Shown here: positions 46,201 through 54,161 of the stretch, one piece after another
Layout of the letters: each line of letters begins with the position of its first letter
Numbering within the stretch: the first letter of the stretch is position 1
Assembly (NCBI GenBank): GCA_041398905.1
Contig: JAWKTV010000003.1
Location: forward strand, 62,001-126,000
DNA from: JAWKTV01 sp041398905
GTDB taxonomy: Bacteria > Planctomycetota > Planctomycetia > Planctomycetales > Planctomycetaceae
Direction: 5' to 3'
Length of the DNA: 64,000 nt
Program-made: the position numbers and the translations under genes
Notes under the pieces: model-generated
The model's database searches: none
The model's input: the letters and a program-made list of their open reading frames with translations, nothing else
What the model was told of the DNA's origin: nothing

Positions 46201-46531
46201 ACGGGATGCACTTCCGTGCCGATGAGGAGCGGCAGCCCCGTCGCCTTGGCCGCAACGTGTGCCCGCACCACCCCGGCGAGCGACTCGCGGTCGGTGATGG
46301 CGAGTGCCCGCAAGCCCAGTTCGGCGGCGGTTCACGAGTTCATCCGGGTGCGAGGCCCTTCCAGAAACGAGTAGTTCGTGCGGCAATGCAGCTCGGCGTA
46401 CACCGGGCGATCCGCTGGACGCGTGCCGGCATCGGAGTCCGGCACCACGGCTTGCGTGCCGTCTTCCGCTGGACTGTGCGCGCGAGCAGCCCCAGTTTCG
46501 GTCGACGTTTGTCGGGAGGTGGGTCAGGCAT
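43278..46531 (-). CDS. dnaE2: Error-prone DNA polymerase DnaE2 (about nine frameshifts)
   Basis: C-family polymerase alpha subunit of the ImuA-ImuB-DnaE2 mutasome, about 1085 residues after repair, which is the normal size. The PHP region begins VYAELHCRTNYSFLEG; then ALAITDRESLAGVVRAHVAA, DIFGDRCYGLAELHLGP and FLTVWDLVRFARGRGILCQGRGS. The catalytic triad region includes APDIDIDFEHERREEVLQYIY. GLLKVDCLSLGMLSAIRKAF, TMGVFQIESRAQMSMLPRL, IVRPGPIQGDMVHPYL, FQEQAMRLAVVAAGF and the OB-fold end (ITFVTLEDETGPANLIIR) follow. Breaks lie near 46355, 46333, 46010, 45660, 44835, 44715, 44600, 44515 and 44222. The first 45 residues are doubtful: ATG 46531 may need one more shift, or GTG 46448 may be the start. 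Confidence 0.85.
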
Positions 46532-46659
46532 CGTGCCGTGTTCTGTCGTCTGAGCAGCTGAGATTCGTGAAGCCGCCGCGTGCAGCGGGGGATGAGTTGT
46601 CCAATCGGATGCGCGGGGGCCTGTGCCATCCGGCTGGCCGGAGCGAATCGGCCCCTCCG

Positions 46660-48210
46660 TCACCCGAACTCGCCATGCAGGAACCAGTCCTGCTGACGGA
46701 GGCGACGGAAGAGCCAGTAGCGGCGGGAATCCGTCGTCTCGACGCGGTAGTAGTCCCGGGCGATCGGGTGGCCGCGCCACCACCCGGTGGTGATTCGCTC
46801 CGGGCCCCATGCCTGACTGACCATGTGCTCCGCGCTCTCCCGGCAAAAGGCCTCGAGCCGGAGTTGCTCCTGATCCCAGACCACGCTGATGGCGATCGGC
46901 CGATGGTACAGCCGCAGTGGTCGTTGCTGCCCGGTGCTGGCCGTGTCGTCCACGTTGGTCGTGGCATCGAGCGAGACCCCGGATTCCGCCGAGCGATCGA
47001 GCCACGATTGCCACACGATCGCCCGCTCCGGCTGTGGGTCGGCCTGCGGGACGGCCCGCACGACCCGGTCGCGACCGAGCCGGCAGAGCAGACGATCGAC
47101 CAGACAGGCCAGCTCCGGCCCCGTGCCGCCCGTCGCCTCCGACTCGAACAGCCGCAGCGGTCGCGCGTGCAGCGGAGCGGCGAGCGTCACTTCCAACTGC
47201 ACCGACACCACTTCCTGCGGCAGCGGCACCTGCTCCAGCCGGGTCTTCAACAGGTCGAACAGATGTGCCGCGGACCGGGTGGGCGAGACCAGCCCGAGCG
47301 GCAGCACCAGCGACTCACGCGACGCGTTCACCAGCCGCAGTTCCAGTTGCTGAATCCCCCGGCCCGCATCGCGCAGCGACGCGAGCAGTTGTTCCAGGAG
47401 ACGTCCGACGAGGATCTCGACGGCGCGGCGGTCGCTGGTGGGATACTCGAGATTCCACCGCGCCTCGACGGGCTGCGGCGGGACGATCGGCTCGATCGGT
47501 TCGGGAAGTTGGCCCAACGCCTGGTCGAGTCGCTGGCCCAACTCCTTCCCAAACCGGGCCGGCAGGCTGGAACGTGGTAACTCGAGCACCTGACCGATGG
47601 ACCGCAGGCCGAGTTCCTCCAGCAGCTCCAGCGTCGTGTGTGAGACCCGCAACGCCCGCACAGGCAGCGAGCAGAGCGCGGCTGCCTCCGCCCCGGAAGG
47701 AACCAGTGTGCAGGCTTCGGCGGCACACTCCGCGACTGCCCATGCGGTCCCCAACGTGTCGGCGAAGCCCAGCCGGGCAAACAGCCCCCGTTGACGCACC
47801 GCCTCTTGCAGCCGGCGAGACATCGCCTGTTCGCCGCCAAACAGATGGCTGCAGCCAGAAACTTCCAGCGCCACCGCCGCCTCGCCGACGATGCCGACCG
47901 TAGGACTGAATCCGCCGGCCCAAATGGCGAGTTCTTTGAGCGCCAACGCATCTTCGCGCGGATCGTACGGCAGAAAGCGTGGCGGCTGACGTCTGGAAGT
48001 CCCGAGCACCCCTTGTGCTTCGGCCAGCGACATTCCCGCGGCGACGCCGCGACGCGCTGTCGCCGGACAGCACGCCGCCACCCGACAGCCACCGCGGCCA
48101 TCGTCGTGGTACAGCACGATCGGCAGGCGGCGGCGATCAGGCTCGGGCAGCATGGCTTTGACCCGCTGCACGGGCCACTCCGGAAACCAGACGCAGATCA
48201 CCCGTCTCAT
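46660..48210 (-). CDS. imuB: ImuB, Y-family polymerase-like mutasome protein
   Basis: A 516-residue member of the DinB/UmuC family that bridges DnaE2 to the replication clamp but is not itself a polymerase. The N-terminus VICVWFPEWPVQRVKAM lacks the catalytic Asp of active Y-family enzymes, as known for ImuB. Other blocks: GVAAGMSLAEAQGVL, PTVGIVGEAAVALEVSGCSHLFGGEQ, ARLGFADTLGTAWAVAECA, and LGLRSIGQVLELPRSSLPARFG (helix-hairpin-helix). The C-terminal 200 residues are ImuB-specific and end RRYWLFRRLRQQDWFLHGEFG (in part). The frame is intact. It overlaps the imuA end by 74 nt and precedes dnaE2 by about 130 nt. Confidence 0.9.
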   Translation of the reverse strand: MRRVICVWFPEWPVQRVKAMLPEPDRRRLPIVLYHDDGRGGCRVAACCPATARRGVAAGMSLAEAQGVLGTSRRQPPRFLPYDPREDALALKELAIWAGGFSPTVGIVGEAAVALEVSGCSHLFGGEQAMSRRLQEAVRQRGLFARLGFADTLGTAWAVAECAAEACTLVPSGAEAAALCSLPVRALRVSHTTLELLEELGLRSIGQVLELPRSSLPARFGKELGQRLDQALGQLPEPIEPIVPPQPVEARWNLEYPTSDRRAVEILVGRLLEQLLASLRDAGRGIQQLELRLVNASRESLVLPLGLVSPTRSAAHLFDLLKTRLEQVPLPQEVVSVQLEVTLAAPLHARPLRLFESEATGGTGPELACLVDRLLCRLGRDRVVRAVPQADPQPERAIVWQSWLDRSAESGVSLDATTNVDDTASTGQQRPLRLYHRPIAISVVWDQEQLRLEAFCRESAEHMVSQAWGPERITTGWWRGHPIARDYYRVETTDSRRYWLFRRLRQQDWFLHGEFG

Positions 48211-49018
48211 CGTCCCATTCCTGCTCGGCCACCACGGTTCCCAATCCTCCCCGACATGCCAGGAGTTCCAGCTGCAATCGCCACACCGCGTGTGTGCTGT
48301 CGGAGCGTTCGGGCGGGGCCAGGGTGTTTCGATGCGCCTCGCCGCGTTGCCCGGCCTGCTGCGGCTCAGCGCGCCCGGTTCGATCCGCTGGGGTCGAGGG
48401 TGTGGCGTCGCTATGCGCCGTCGTGCTGGAGAGCGTGTGTGGTGTCCCCCGCGCGAGTGGGCGGATGCGGAGCCGGATGTCGGCCCAGCTTGGTTGGGTG
48501 CGGTAGCGGTCGGACCTCAGCAGCCAGCCGAGACCGCCGCCGGTCTCGGCTGCGAGCTTGAGTCGGCGGTAGGCATGGGGATGCAGCCGGTCGATCCAGC
48601 CGACGACGACCGCCGCCGCTGAGCACCGCAGCGACTGTTCGAGCGCCCACAGGGTTTCGTTGGGCCCGTTGGGGTGGACGACGATCAGTTGTTCGAGTTG
48701 GCCGCGCGGACCGTGCAGCCCGAGGGGATAAAAGGTCCGCTCAGGATCGATGACGATGCCGCCCCCCCGCTCGGGGAGCAGCCGGGCGAGAGCGAGCAGC
48801 GCGAGGCTGGCTCCGCCGGAGCCGTTGCCATCGACGAGACACTCGATCAGCGTTCCGGCGGGGACACCCCGTTCGGGCAGGAGTTGATCGAGGGTTCGCA
48901 GCCCAGTCGATCGCAACCGGGCCGCCGACGAAGAGAGCAGGGGACGCCCCCCATCAAGCTGCCGCAGTTGGCGAGCGAGGCTGTCGAGAATCTGACGTGA
49001 CGGCTCGGAGGTTGTCAT
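48137..49018 (-). CDS. imuA: ImuA, RecA-like mutasome protein
   Basis: A 293-residue protein related to RecA/SulA that helps assemble the ImuB-DnaE2 translesion polymerase after DNA damage. Visible: RSTGLRTLDQLLPERGVPAGTLIE in the N-terminal third, a degenerate Walker A (LVDGNGSGGASLALL; the expected Lys is absent), the GGGIVIDPERTFYPLGL region, and LEQSLRCSAAAVVVGWIDRL with LKLAAETGGGLGWLLR (the RecA-like core). A low-complexity part rich in Thr, Ala and Arg lies at about 195-240. ATG 49018 sits 32 nt downstream of an AT-rich palindrome likely to be the operator. Confidence 0.88.
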   Translation of the reverse strand: MTTSEPSRQILDSLARQLRQLDGGRPLLSSSAARLRSTGLRTLDQLLPERGVPAGTLIECLVDGNGSGGASLALLALARLLPERGGGIVIDPERTFYPLGLHGPRGQLEQLIVVHPNGPNETLWALEQSLRCSAAAVVVGWIDRLHPHAYRRLKLAAETGGGLGWLLRSDRYRTQPSWADIRLRIRPLARGTPHTLSSTTAHSDATPSTPADRTGRAEPQQAGQRGEAHRNTLAPPERSDSTHAVWRLQLELLACRGGLGTVVAEQEWDDETGDLRLVSGVARAAGQSHAARA

Positions 49019-49049
49019 GCGTTGCTTTGGCGAGAGACGTTGGTCGCGC

Positions 49050-49067
49050 CTGATATATATACATCAG
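49050..49067. promoter_or_regulatory. SOS-box-like palindrome upstream of imuA
   Basis: CTGATATATATACATCAG is an 18-bp near-symmetric site with CTGAT/ATCAG arms. It recalls the proteobacterial LexA box (CTGT-AT-rich-ACAG) and stands out against the GC-rich surroundings. It is 32 nt before the imuA start, where it could cover the promoter. imuA-imuB-dnaE2 cassettes are under LexA or a dedicated repressor in other bacteria; no lexA gene is in the window. Confidence 0.6.
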
Positions 49068-49641
49068 TACACCATGTCAAGACACCTTCGGCCGGTTGCA
49101 GAGGTTGGAGGTGTCGGACAGCTCTCAAGAAGTCGAGTCCAGCCAAGCGGCCACGTCGCCGGCGAGGGACAGGGAAGACCATTGCCGAGCACGACTGCCC
49201 CACGGCATGGCCCCGCCACGTCAGGCCGTGTCGCTGGCAAACCAGCGAACCCCGTCAAAACAGGCATGCTGAACGGGCACAAAACATCGCCAACTGCGGC
49301 GAATCCGGCCTAGCCGTGAGGTTCGACGTCATGTTATGGTCCGCAGCCGCGCGGTCATCGGGGCGAGCGCGCGGTGCGTGTTGAACAGCCTCGGCGGTGT
49401 GCCAATGGGGGCTGCTTCGGGCAACGACGACGTCCCAATCCGTTACGTTCACGACCACGAGAGCGATCCCGAGTTCCGCAGGGAGCACGAATCGCCCGCG
49501 TCTACTGTTCAATTCATCCAGACGCTGCTTCCGAGGCCGAGCGACCACCAGGGTCGCGTGGTCGCCGACGGCGGCGTCGTGAGCACCAACGCAGGTCCGA
49601 AGGATTTGGACCCGCCGTCGGCCGGAAGGATTCTGAGGACC
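49068..49641. other. Divergent gap between imuA and the TIGR03009 gene
   Basis: About 570 nt. A frame is open from 49336 into the TIGR03009 gene, but its first 100 codons show no signal peptide or motif and precede a good signal peptide at ATG 49642. Nothing else recognised. Confidence 0.45.
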
Positions 49642-50748
49642 ATGTCGCGTCGACTTCGCCACTGGACGGCTCAACTCGCGATTACGGGCTGCTGCGTCGG
49701 ATTGCCCATTGCCGCCCACGCTCAGGCACAGTACCCGCTCACCGGCGCGCAGCCGGGCGTTGCTCAAACGGGCGTCCGCGACCGGGGCGCGCCCGCTGGT
49801 ACGGCGCAGGTTGGTCCGAACGCCGGCAACGTCATCAACAACGGGGCCGCTGCGGTCACCCCGCGTCCCCGGCCGGAAGTCGAGTTTCAGGTTTCCCCGG
49901 AGGTCGTGCAGGCACTGCGGGAATGGGAGCACTACACCCGCGGCATCCAGCGGCTGCGCGGCAGTTTCGACCGCTATACCTACGACAGCACGTTTCTGGT
50001 CGAACGTCGAGCCGTCGGCGAGTTCTGGTACGAGAAGCCCGACCATGCCCGGATCGACTTTCGTCCGGCACCGGACGACCGACTGCCCAAGCCGAACGCC
50101 TCCGGGCTGCGCGTCAACCCCGGCAAGCTCGGCCCGAACAATCAGCCTTACACCGTCCAGCCCGATTCAAGCTCGCGGTGGGTCTGCACCGGCGACGCCC
50201 TGCTGCAGATCGACGACGACCAGAAGCAGTACACGATCATGGACATCCCCCCGTCACTGCAGGGGGACAACATCTCGAACAGCCCGCTGCCGTTCTTGTT
50301 TGGGATGAGCGCGGCCGCGATGCAGGAACGCTACTTCCTGACGCTCGGTTCGATGCACAACCCGCGTGGCGAAGGAGGCCGACCGGCGACAATTCATGTG
50401 GTCGCCTATCCCAAGTTGCAGCAGCAGGCGCGGGAATGGAAGCGGGCGGAGGTGCTGCTCGACCCGGGCCGTGCATTCCAGATTGAGGGGCAACCGGTCT
50501 ACGTACCAACCGCGATCAAGCTGCTCGACCCGACCGGGAACCAGGAGACGGTCTACGTCTTCCATGTCGCTTCGATGAAGCTGAACGAAGGCGCGCTGTT
50601 GTTCCGGAACCCCTTCTCGGAGCCTTCGGGCTGGCTCAACAAGTACACGCTGCTGGAACATTACCGCCAGCCCGCCGACCCGGCCGGCCAGCAGCGTCCG
50701 CAGACGGCGGAGCAGCAGCCACGCCCGCCTGCTTCACAGTTGCGGTAG
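49642..50748 (+). CDS. TIGR03009-family secreted planctomycete protein (LolA-like)
   Basis: A 368-residue exported protein. MSRRLRHWTAQLAITGCCVGLPIAAHAQA is the signal peptide. After a Gly/Ala/Pro linker the domain starts at about residue 90 (LREWEHYTRGIQRLRGSFDRYTYD...). Motifs GEFWYEKPDHARIDFRP, SRWVCTGDALLQIDDDQKQYTIMDIPP and PLPFLFGMSAAAMQERYFL match the planctomycete family TIGR03009, whose fold resembles the LolA/LolB lipoprotein carriers. The tail is Gln/Pro-rich. Function unknown. ATG 49642 is preferred for the signal peptide. Confidence 0.8.
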   Translation: MSRRLRHWTAQLAITGCCVGLPIAAHAQAQYPLTGAQPGVAQTGVRDRGAPAGTAQVGPNAGNVINNGAAAVTPRPRPEVEFQVSPEVVQALREWEHYTRGIQRLRGSFDRYTYDSTFLVERRAVGEFWYEKPDHARIDFRPAPDDRLPKPNASGLRVNPGKLGPNNQPYTVQPDSSSRWVCTGDALLQIDDDQKQYTIMDIPPSLQGDNISNSPLPFLFGMSAAAMQERYFLTLGSMHNPRGEGGRPATIHVVAYPKLQQQAREWKRAEVLLDPGRAFQIEGQPVYVPTAIKLLDPTGNQETVYVFHVASMKLNEGALLFRNPFSEPSGWLNKYTLLEHYRQPADPAGQQRPQTAEQQPRPPASQLR

Positions 50749-50816
50749 GCGGAGTTTCGGCAGCCGGAATGCGGGCCTTCGCAAAGGCGAGGCGAACCGT
50801 GCCGCCACAGCCACCG

Positions 50817-51197
50817 CTACATTTCGTCCGCGAGTTTCTGGCTGCGGCGACGACGGCGCAGCCGGTGTCCCCAGAAATCGTGCGCTTCGGCCTCGGGGAA
50901 GATTGATCCCGCGAGCAGGCGATAGAAGAACAGCAGCACGAACGCCCCCGAGACGGCACAGAGGAACCCGAGCGGGCTGATGGGTGTGACTTTGGCGTCG
51001 GGCTTGAAAAACATCAGGCAGCCGCAGCCAATGACACAGCCGGCGATGCCAGTCATCAGCGTGGCAACGGTGCCGCCGGGATCGCGGCCTGGCATGATCG
51101 CCTTCGCGGCCAGCCCGACGAGGGTGCCGAAGCCGACCCACACGAGAATCTCATTGATCGCCGCTTCGATCGCCTGCACAAATTCGGGGTCGTTCAT
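50817..51197 (-). CDS. GlsB/YeaQ/YmgE-like small membrane protein
   Basis: A 126-residue protein with three transmembrane helices (VWVGFGTLVGLAAKAIM, TLMTGIAGCVIGCGCLMFF, LGFLCAVSGAFVLLFFYRLL). The pattern GLAAKAIMPGRDPGG followed by GIAGCVIG is that of the 'transglycosylase-associated' YeaQ/GlsB stress proteins, which are usually shorter (about 85 residues); the extra 30 residues are a basic C-terminal tail (HRLRRRRRSQKL). AAGGTGAT precedes ATG 51197. General stress role is known for homologues only. Confidence 0.7.
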   Translation of the reverse strand: MNDPEFVQAIEAAINEILVWVGFGTLVGLAAKAIMPGRDPGGTVATLMTGIAGCVIGCGCLMFFKPDAKVTPISPLGFLCAVSGAFVLLFFYRLLAGSIFPEAEAHDFWGHRLRRRRRSQKLADEM

Positions 51198-51451
51198 GAC
51201 ATCACCTTGACGCAGCCTTCCGTGACAGAGCGCAGCCCGTCCCGTGGTACGGGACGGTGCGTATCGTCAGCATCGACGGATCGAGGGCGAGTCAATCAGA
51301 AAAACTCACCATGCCGGCCCACCAGCGTGCCGACCGGCAGATTCCGCCGCAACCCCTGCAACCGGCCCTCCGCGGTGGTCATGCCGGAGGCGATCTCGCG
51401 CGATTGGGGGCCAGAGTTGCCGAGGCCGTAAGTGGCCGCCGCTGGTTCCGC

Positions 51452-52252
51452 TTACAACCCCAGCACGTCCTGCATCGAATACAGTCCCGCTCCTTGCGTG
51501 CTGATGAACTTCGCGGCCGCGAGCGCTCCGTAGGCGTAGCTGTCTCGGGTATGGCCGCGAACGTAGACTTCGAGCGTCTCACCCAGCAGGCCGAAGACGA
51601 TCTGGTGTTCGCCCACGTTGTCACCGGTGCGGAGCGCGTGATACCCGATCTCCTGTCGCGGCCGCTGGCCGATACGCCCCTCACGGCCATGCGTGTGCTC
51701 GGTCTGCCCCATCTCTTCCGAAACGATCTGACCGAACTTGAGTGCCGTTCCGCTGGGGGCGTCCTCCTTGAAGCGGTGATGCCGCTCGATGATTTCGACA
51801 TCGACCCCGGACGGCAGTTGCCTGAGCGCCTTCGACGCCTCCCGCACGAGCTTCATCGCGAGGTTGACGGCGAGGCTCATGCTCGGAGCCATCAGCACCG
51901 CCACCTGTTGCGATGCGGACAGCACGTCTTCCCGCTGCGATTCGCTCAGCCCGGTCGTCGCGACGACGAGCGGTATCTGTCGGTCGGCACACGTCCGAGC
52001 CATCTGCACGCAGGCCTCGGGAGTCGAAAAATCGATCACCGCATCGACACGGGGTTCCAGCTCGGTGCTGATCGCGACTCCGCAGCCGCCAACGCCCGCG
52101 AGTTCGCCGGCATCGCGACCGAGCGCCCTCGAGCCGGGGGCGTCGATCGCGGCGACGAGCTTCAGCTCGGGATCCGCGAGCGTGAGGGCGACGATCCGCT
52201 GCCCCATGCGGCCGGCGGCACCGTGAACGGCAATCGTAATCTGGTCGGACAT
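51452..52252 (-). CDS. dapB: 4-hydroxy-tetrahydrodipicolinate reductase
   Basis: Second committed enzyme of diaminopimelate and lysine synthesis, reducing the DapA product with NAD(P)H. 266 residues, normal for DapB. The nucleotide motif is VHGAAGRMGQRI (about 9-20), and the catalytic His pair and Lys are in IIERHHRFKEDAPSGTAL (about 155-172). VIDFSTPEACVQM, VVATTGLSESQ and VLMAPSMSLAVNLAM are the other blocks. The aldehyde dehydrogenase gene ends 81 nt upstream in the same direction. DAP is needed for peptidoglycan, consistent with planctomycetes making a wall. Confidence 0.92.
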   Translation of the reverse strand: MSDQITIAVHGAAGRMGQRIVALTLADPELKLVAAIDAPGSRALGRDAGELAGVGGCGVAISTELEPRVDAVIDFSTPEACVQMARTCADRQIPLVVATTGLSESQREDVLSASQQVAVLMAPSMSLAVNLAMKLVREASKALRQLPSGVDVEIIERHHRFKEDAPSGTALKFGQIVSEEMGQTEHTHGREGRIGQRPRQEIGYHALRTGDNVGEHQIVFGLLGETLEVYVRGHTRDSYAYGALAAAKFISTQGAGLYSMQDVLGL

Positions 52253-52333
52253 GAGTAGTGCTCAGTCAAGGTCGCTGTTCGCTCCGCGAACAGTGGTGTC
52301 GGGTCAATCAGCAGTCCACGGAGCGGACATCGA

Positions 52334-53914
52334 CTATCGGGAGACGTCGCCCTGCGTCCAGGCTCCGTCAATTGAACGCCACAGCTTCCCGGTCGGGTTT
52401 CGGTCGCCCAGTTCCCCGGGCAAACGGTCCTGGCGGACGCCATCGTAACATTGCAGCATCGCAAAGCGACGCAGCGACGCCGGGATGCCGACGGCCGTGA
52501 AGCCCGGGTGCCCCGTTGCCGGAAACGGCCCCCCATGATTCATCGCCGGGCTGACAGCGACGCCAGTGGGCATCTTGTCGTTCAGGAGCCGGCCGACCTT
52601 CCGTCGCAGCACCGGCTCAATCGCCGCATAGGCCGCGTCGTCGCTGCCCTGGGTGTCACTGTAAATGCACCCGGTCAGGTTGCCTTCAAAATGGTTCAGG
52701 ATCTCGACGCACTGTGCGACATCATCGGCGACAACGCACAGCGAGCAGTTGCCGAACGCTTCTTCCTGCAAGCCGTGCGGGTTCTCCAGGAACGCGGCAC
52801 CGCTGACTTTGAGGAGCGTATTGGCATGGCAGCAGCGCTGCGGATCGCCCGGCTGATTGCCCACAACGACCTCGGCCCCCGCGCGCTGCAGTGCCACGAT
52901 GCCGGCGCGCAAACTCTGCTCGACTCCCGGTCCCAGCAGTGTGCCCGGTGTCGCAGCCTGAAACTTCACCGCCACCTGGTCGATAAACTGATCCGCCGCC
53001 CCCCCTTTGATGAGCAGCACGAGACCGGGATTGGTGCAGAACTGGCCCGCGCCCATCAGGCAGCTTCCGGCGAATTCATCGACGAGTGCCGTGAGGCGTT
53101 CGTCGAGCGCACCGGGCAGGATGCAGACTGGGTTGATGCTCGACAGTTCCAGGTAGATCGGTTTACCCGACTTGTCAGCCGCTTCCTTGAGGTACAGCCC
53201 CGCATGACGGGCACCGGTGTAGCCGCACGAGCCGACCTTGGGGTGCGCTACCAGCTTCGCGCCGTCCTCATGGGAGCAGCGGTAGATGAGTTGCACGAAA
53301 CCCGCGGGAAGGCCCGTCGCCTCGGCCGCATGCTGGGCCGCTTCGGCGAACAGGCGGGTCGTTTCGGGATGCGAGCTGTGCCCTTTGGCGATGACCGGGT
53401 TGCCGGCGGCGATCGCGGCGGCAAAGTCGCCGCCGGCGATGCTGTTAAAGGCGAACGGGAAGTTGTTCGGCCCGAACACGACGACCGGCCCGATCGGTGC
53501 GAGCATCGAGCGGATGTTGGCGGCGGTGTCGATGGTCGCGAGCCGCCACGATCCCTCGCGGGCCGCGGCCGCCGCCTGACGGAGCTGACCGATTGTCCGC
53601 GGCAGCTCGGCGGTCTTCAGCCGGGGCTCGACCGGGAGTGCGGTCTCTTCGTTCGCCGTCGCGATCAACAAGTCGGCGCGAGACTCAATGCCCGCCGCGT
53701 ACTGCTCAAGGAATTCCGCGAAGCGGTCGCCAGACCAGCCGCTGGTTTGCCGGAACGCGGCGTCGGCGGCGTTGATGGCGGCCTCGATCTCGCTCCATGG
53801 GCTGACCGGAAACTGCCGTTCGATCGTGCCCCGGGTCGCAGGGTTGATCGCCTGAAAGGTCTGCGTGCCAACGGAGGCGCGCCATTGTCCGTCAATGAGA
53901 ACGTGATGAGACAT
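52334..53914 (-). CDS. Aldehyde dehydrogenase, alpha-ketoglutarate semialdehyde type
   Basis: A 526-residue NAD(P)-dependent dehydrogenase. VVFGPNNFPFAFNSIAGGDFAAAIAAGNPVIAKGHSSHPETT (in pieces) is the cofactor-binding region of the ketoglutarate-semialdehyde group (type III), where the usual Pro-Trp-Asn is Pro-Asn-Asn-Phe-Pro. The catalytic Glu is in KPIYLELSSINPV (about 259) and the catalytic Cys in MGAGQFCTNPG (about 297). EEAFGNCSLCVV and GCIYSD follow. This subtype ends oxidative pentose, glucarate or hydroxyproline routes by forming 2-oxoglutarate; no companion genes are here, so the pathway is open. Confidence 0.85.
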   Translation of the reverse strand: MSHHVLIDGQWRASVGTQTFQAINPATRGTIERQFPVSPWSEIEAAINAADAAFRQTSGWSGDRFAEFLEQYAAGIESRADLLIATANEETALPVEPRLKTAELPRTIGQLRQAAAAAREGSWRLATIDTAANIRSMLAPIGPVVVFGPNNFPFAFNSIAGGDFAAAIAAGNPVIAKGHSSHPETTRLFAEAAQHAAEATGLPAGFVQLIYRCSHEDGAKLVAHPKVGSCGYTGARHAGLYLKEAADKSGKPIYLELSSINPVCILPGALDERLTALVDEFAGSCLMGAGQFCTNPGLVLLIKGGAADQFIDQVAVKFQAATPGTLLGPGVEQSLRAGIVALQRAGAEVVVGNQPGDPQRCCHANTLLKVSGAAFLENPHGLQEEAFGNCSLCVVADDVAQCVEILNHFEGNLTGCIYSDTQGSDDAAYAAIEPVLRRKVGRLLNDKMPTGVAVSPAMNHGGPFPATGHPGFTAVGIPASLRRFAMLQCYDGVRQDRLPGELGDRNPTGKLWRSIDGAWTQGDVSR

Positions 53915-54161
53915 GTCTACTCGTGAGGTCTGTCGAATTGTTGGTGTCTGGAGGCGACCGCTGCGGACAACTAGGGGCGTTCGGACGCGGAGTGGTTCAA
54001 CGAAGAGTCAACGAGCGGCCGATTCCCGGCTAAGTCGGCGAGCCTGCGAATCGCCGGCAAGTTGATCGCCGCGAACCGCCGCGGTACCGCCTGCGGGCCC
54101 GCCGTGACGGCGACCTCCGCACTCGCCGCACGACGATCAAACTCGGCTGCGAGTGGAACCA

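Noticed and set aside
48137..48210. 74-nt imuA/imuB overlap as evidence of a frameshift at the imuA end
   Set aside because: The imuA tail reads in a plausible family-like way (WDDETGDLRLVSGVA) up to the overlap, and the imuB N-terminus is conserved from its first codon, so a simple overlap is sufficient.
52451..53926. 491-residue plus-strand open frame
   Set aside because: Antisense to the aldehyde dehydrogenase, whose catalytic residues are intact on the minus strand.
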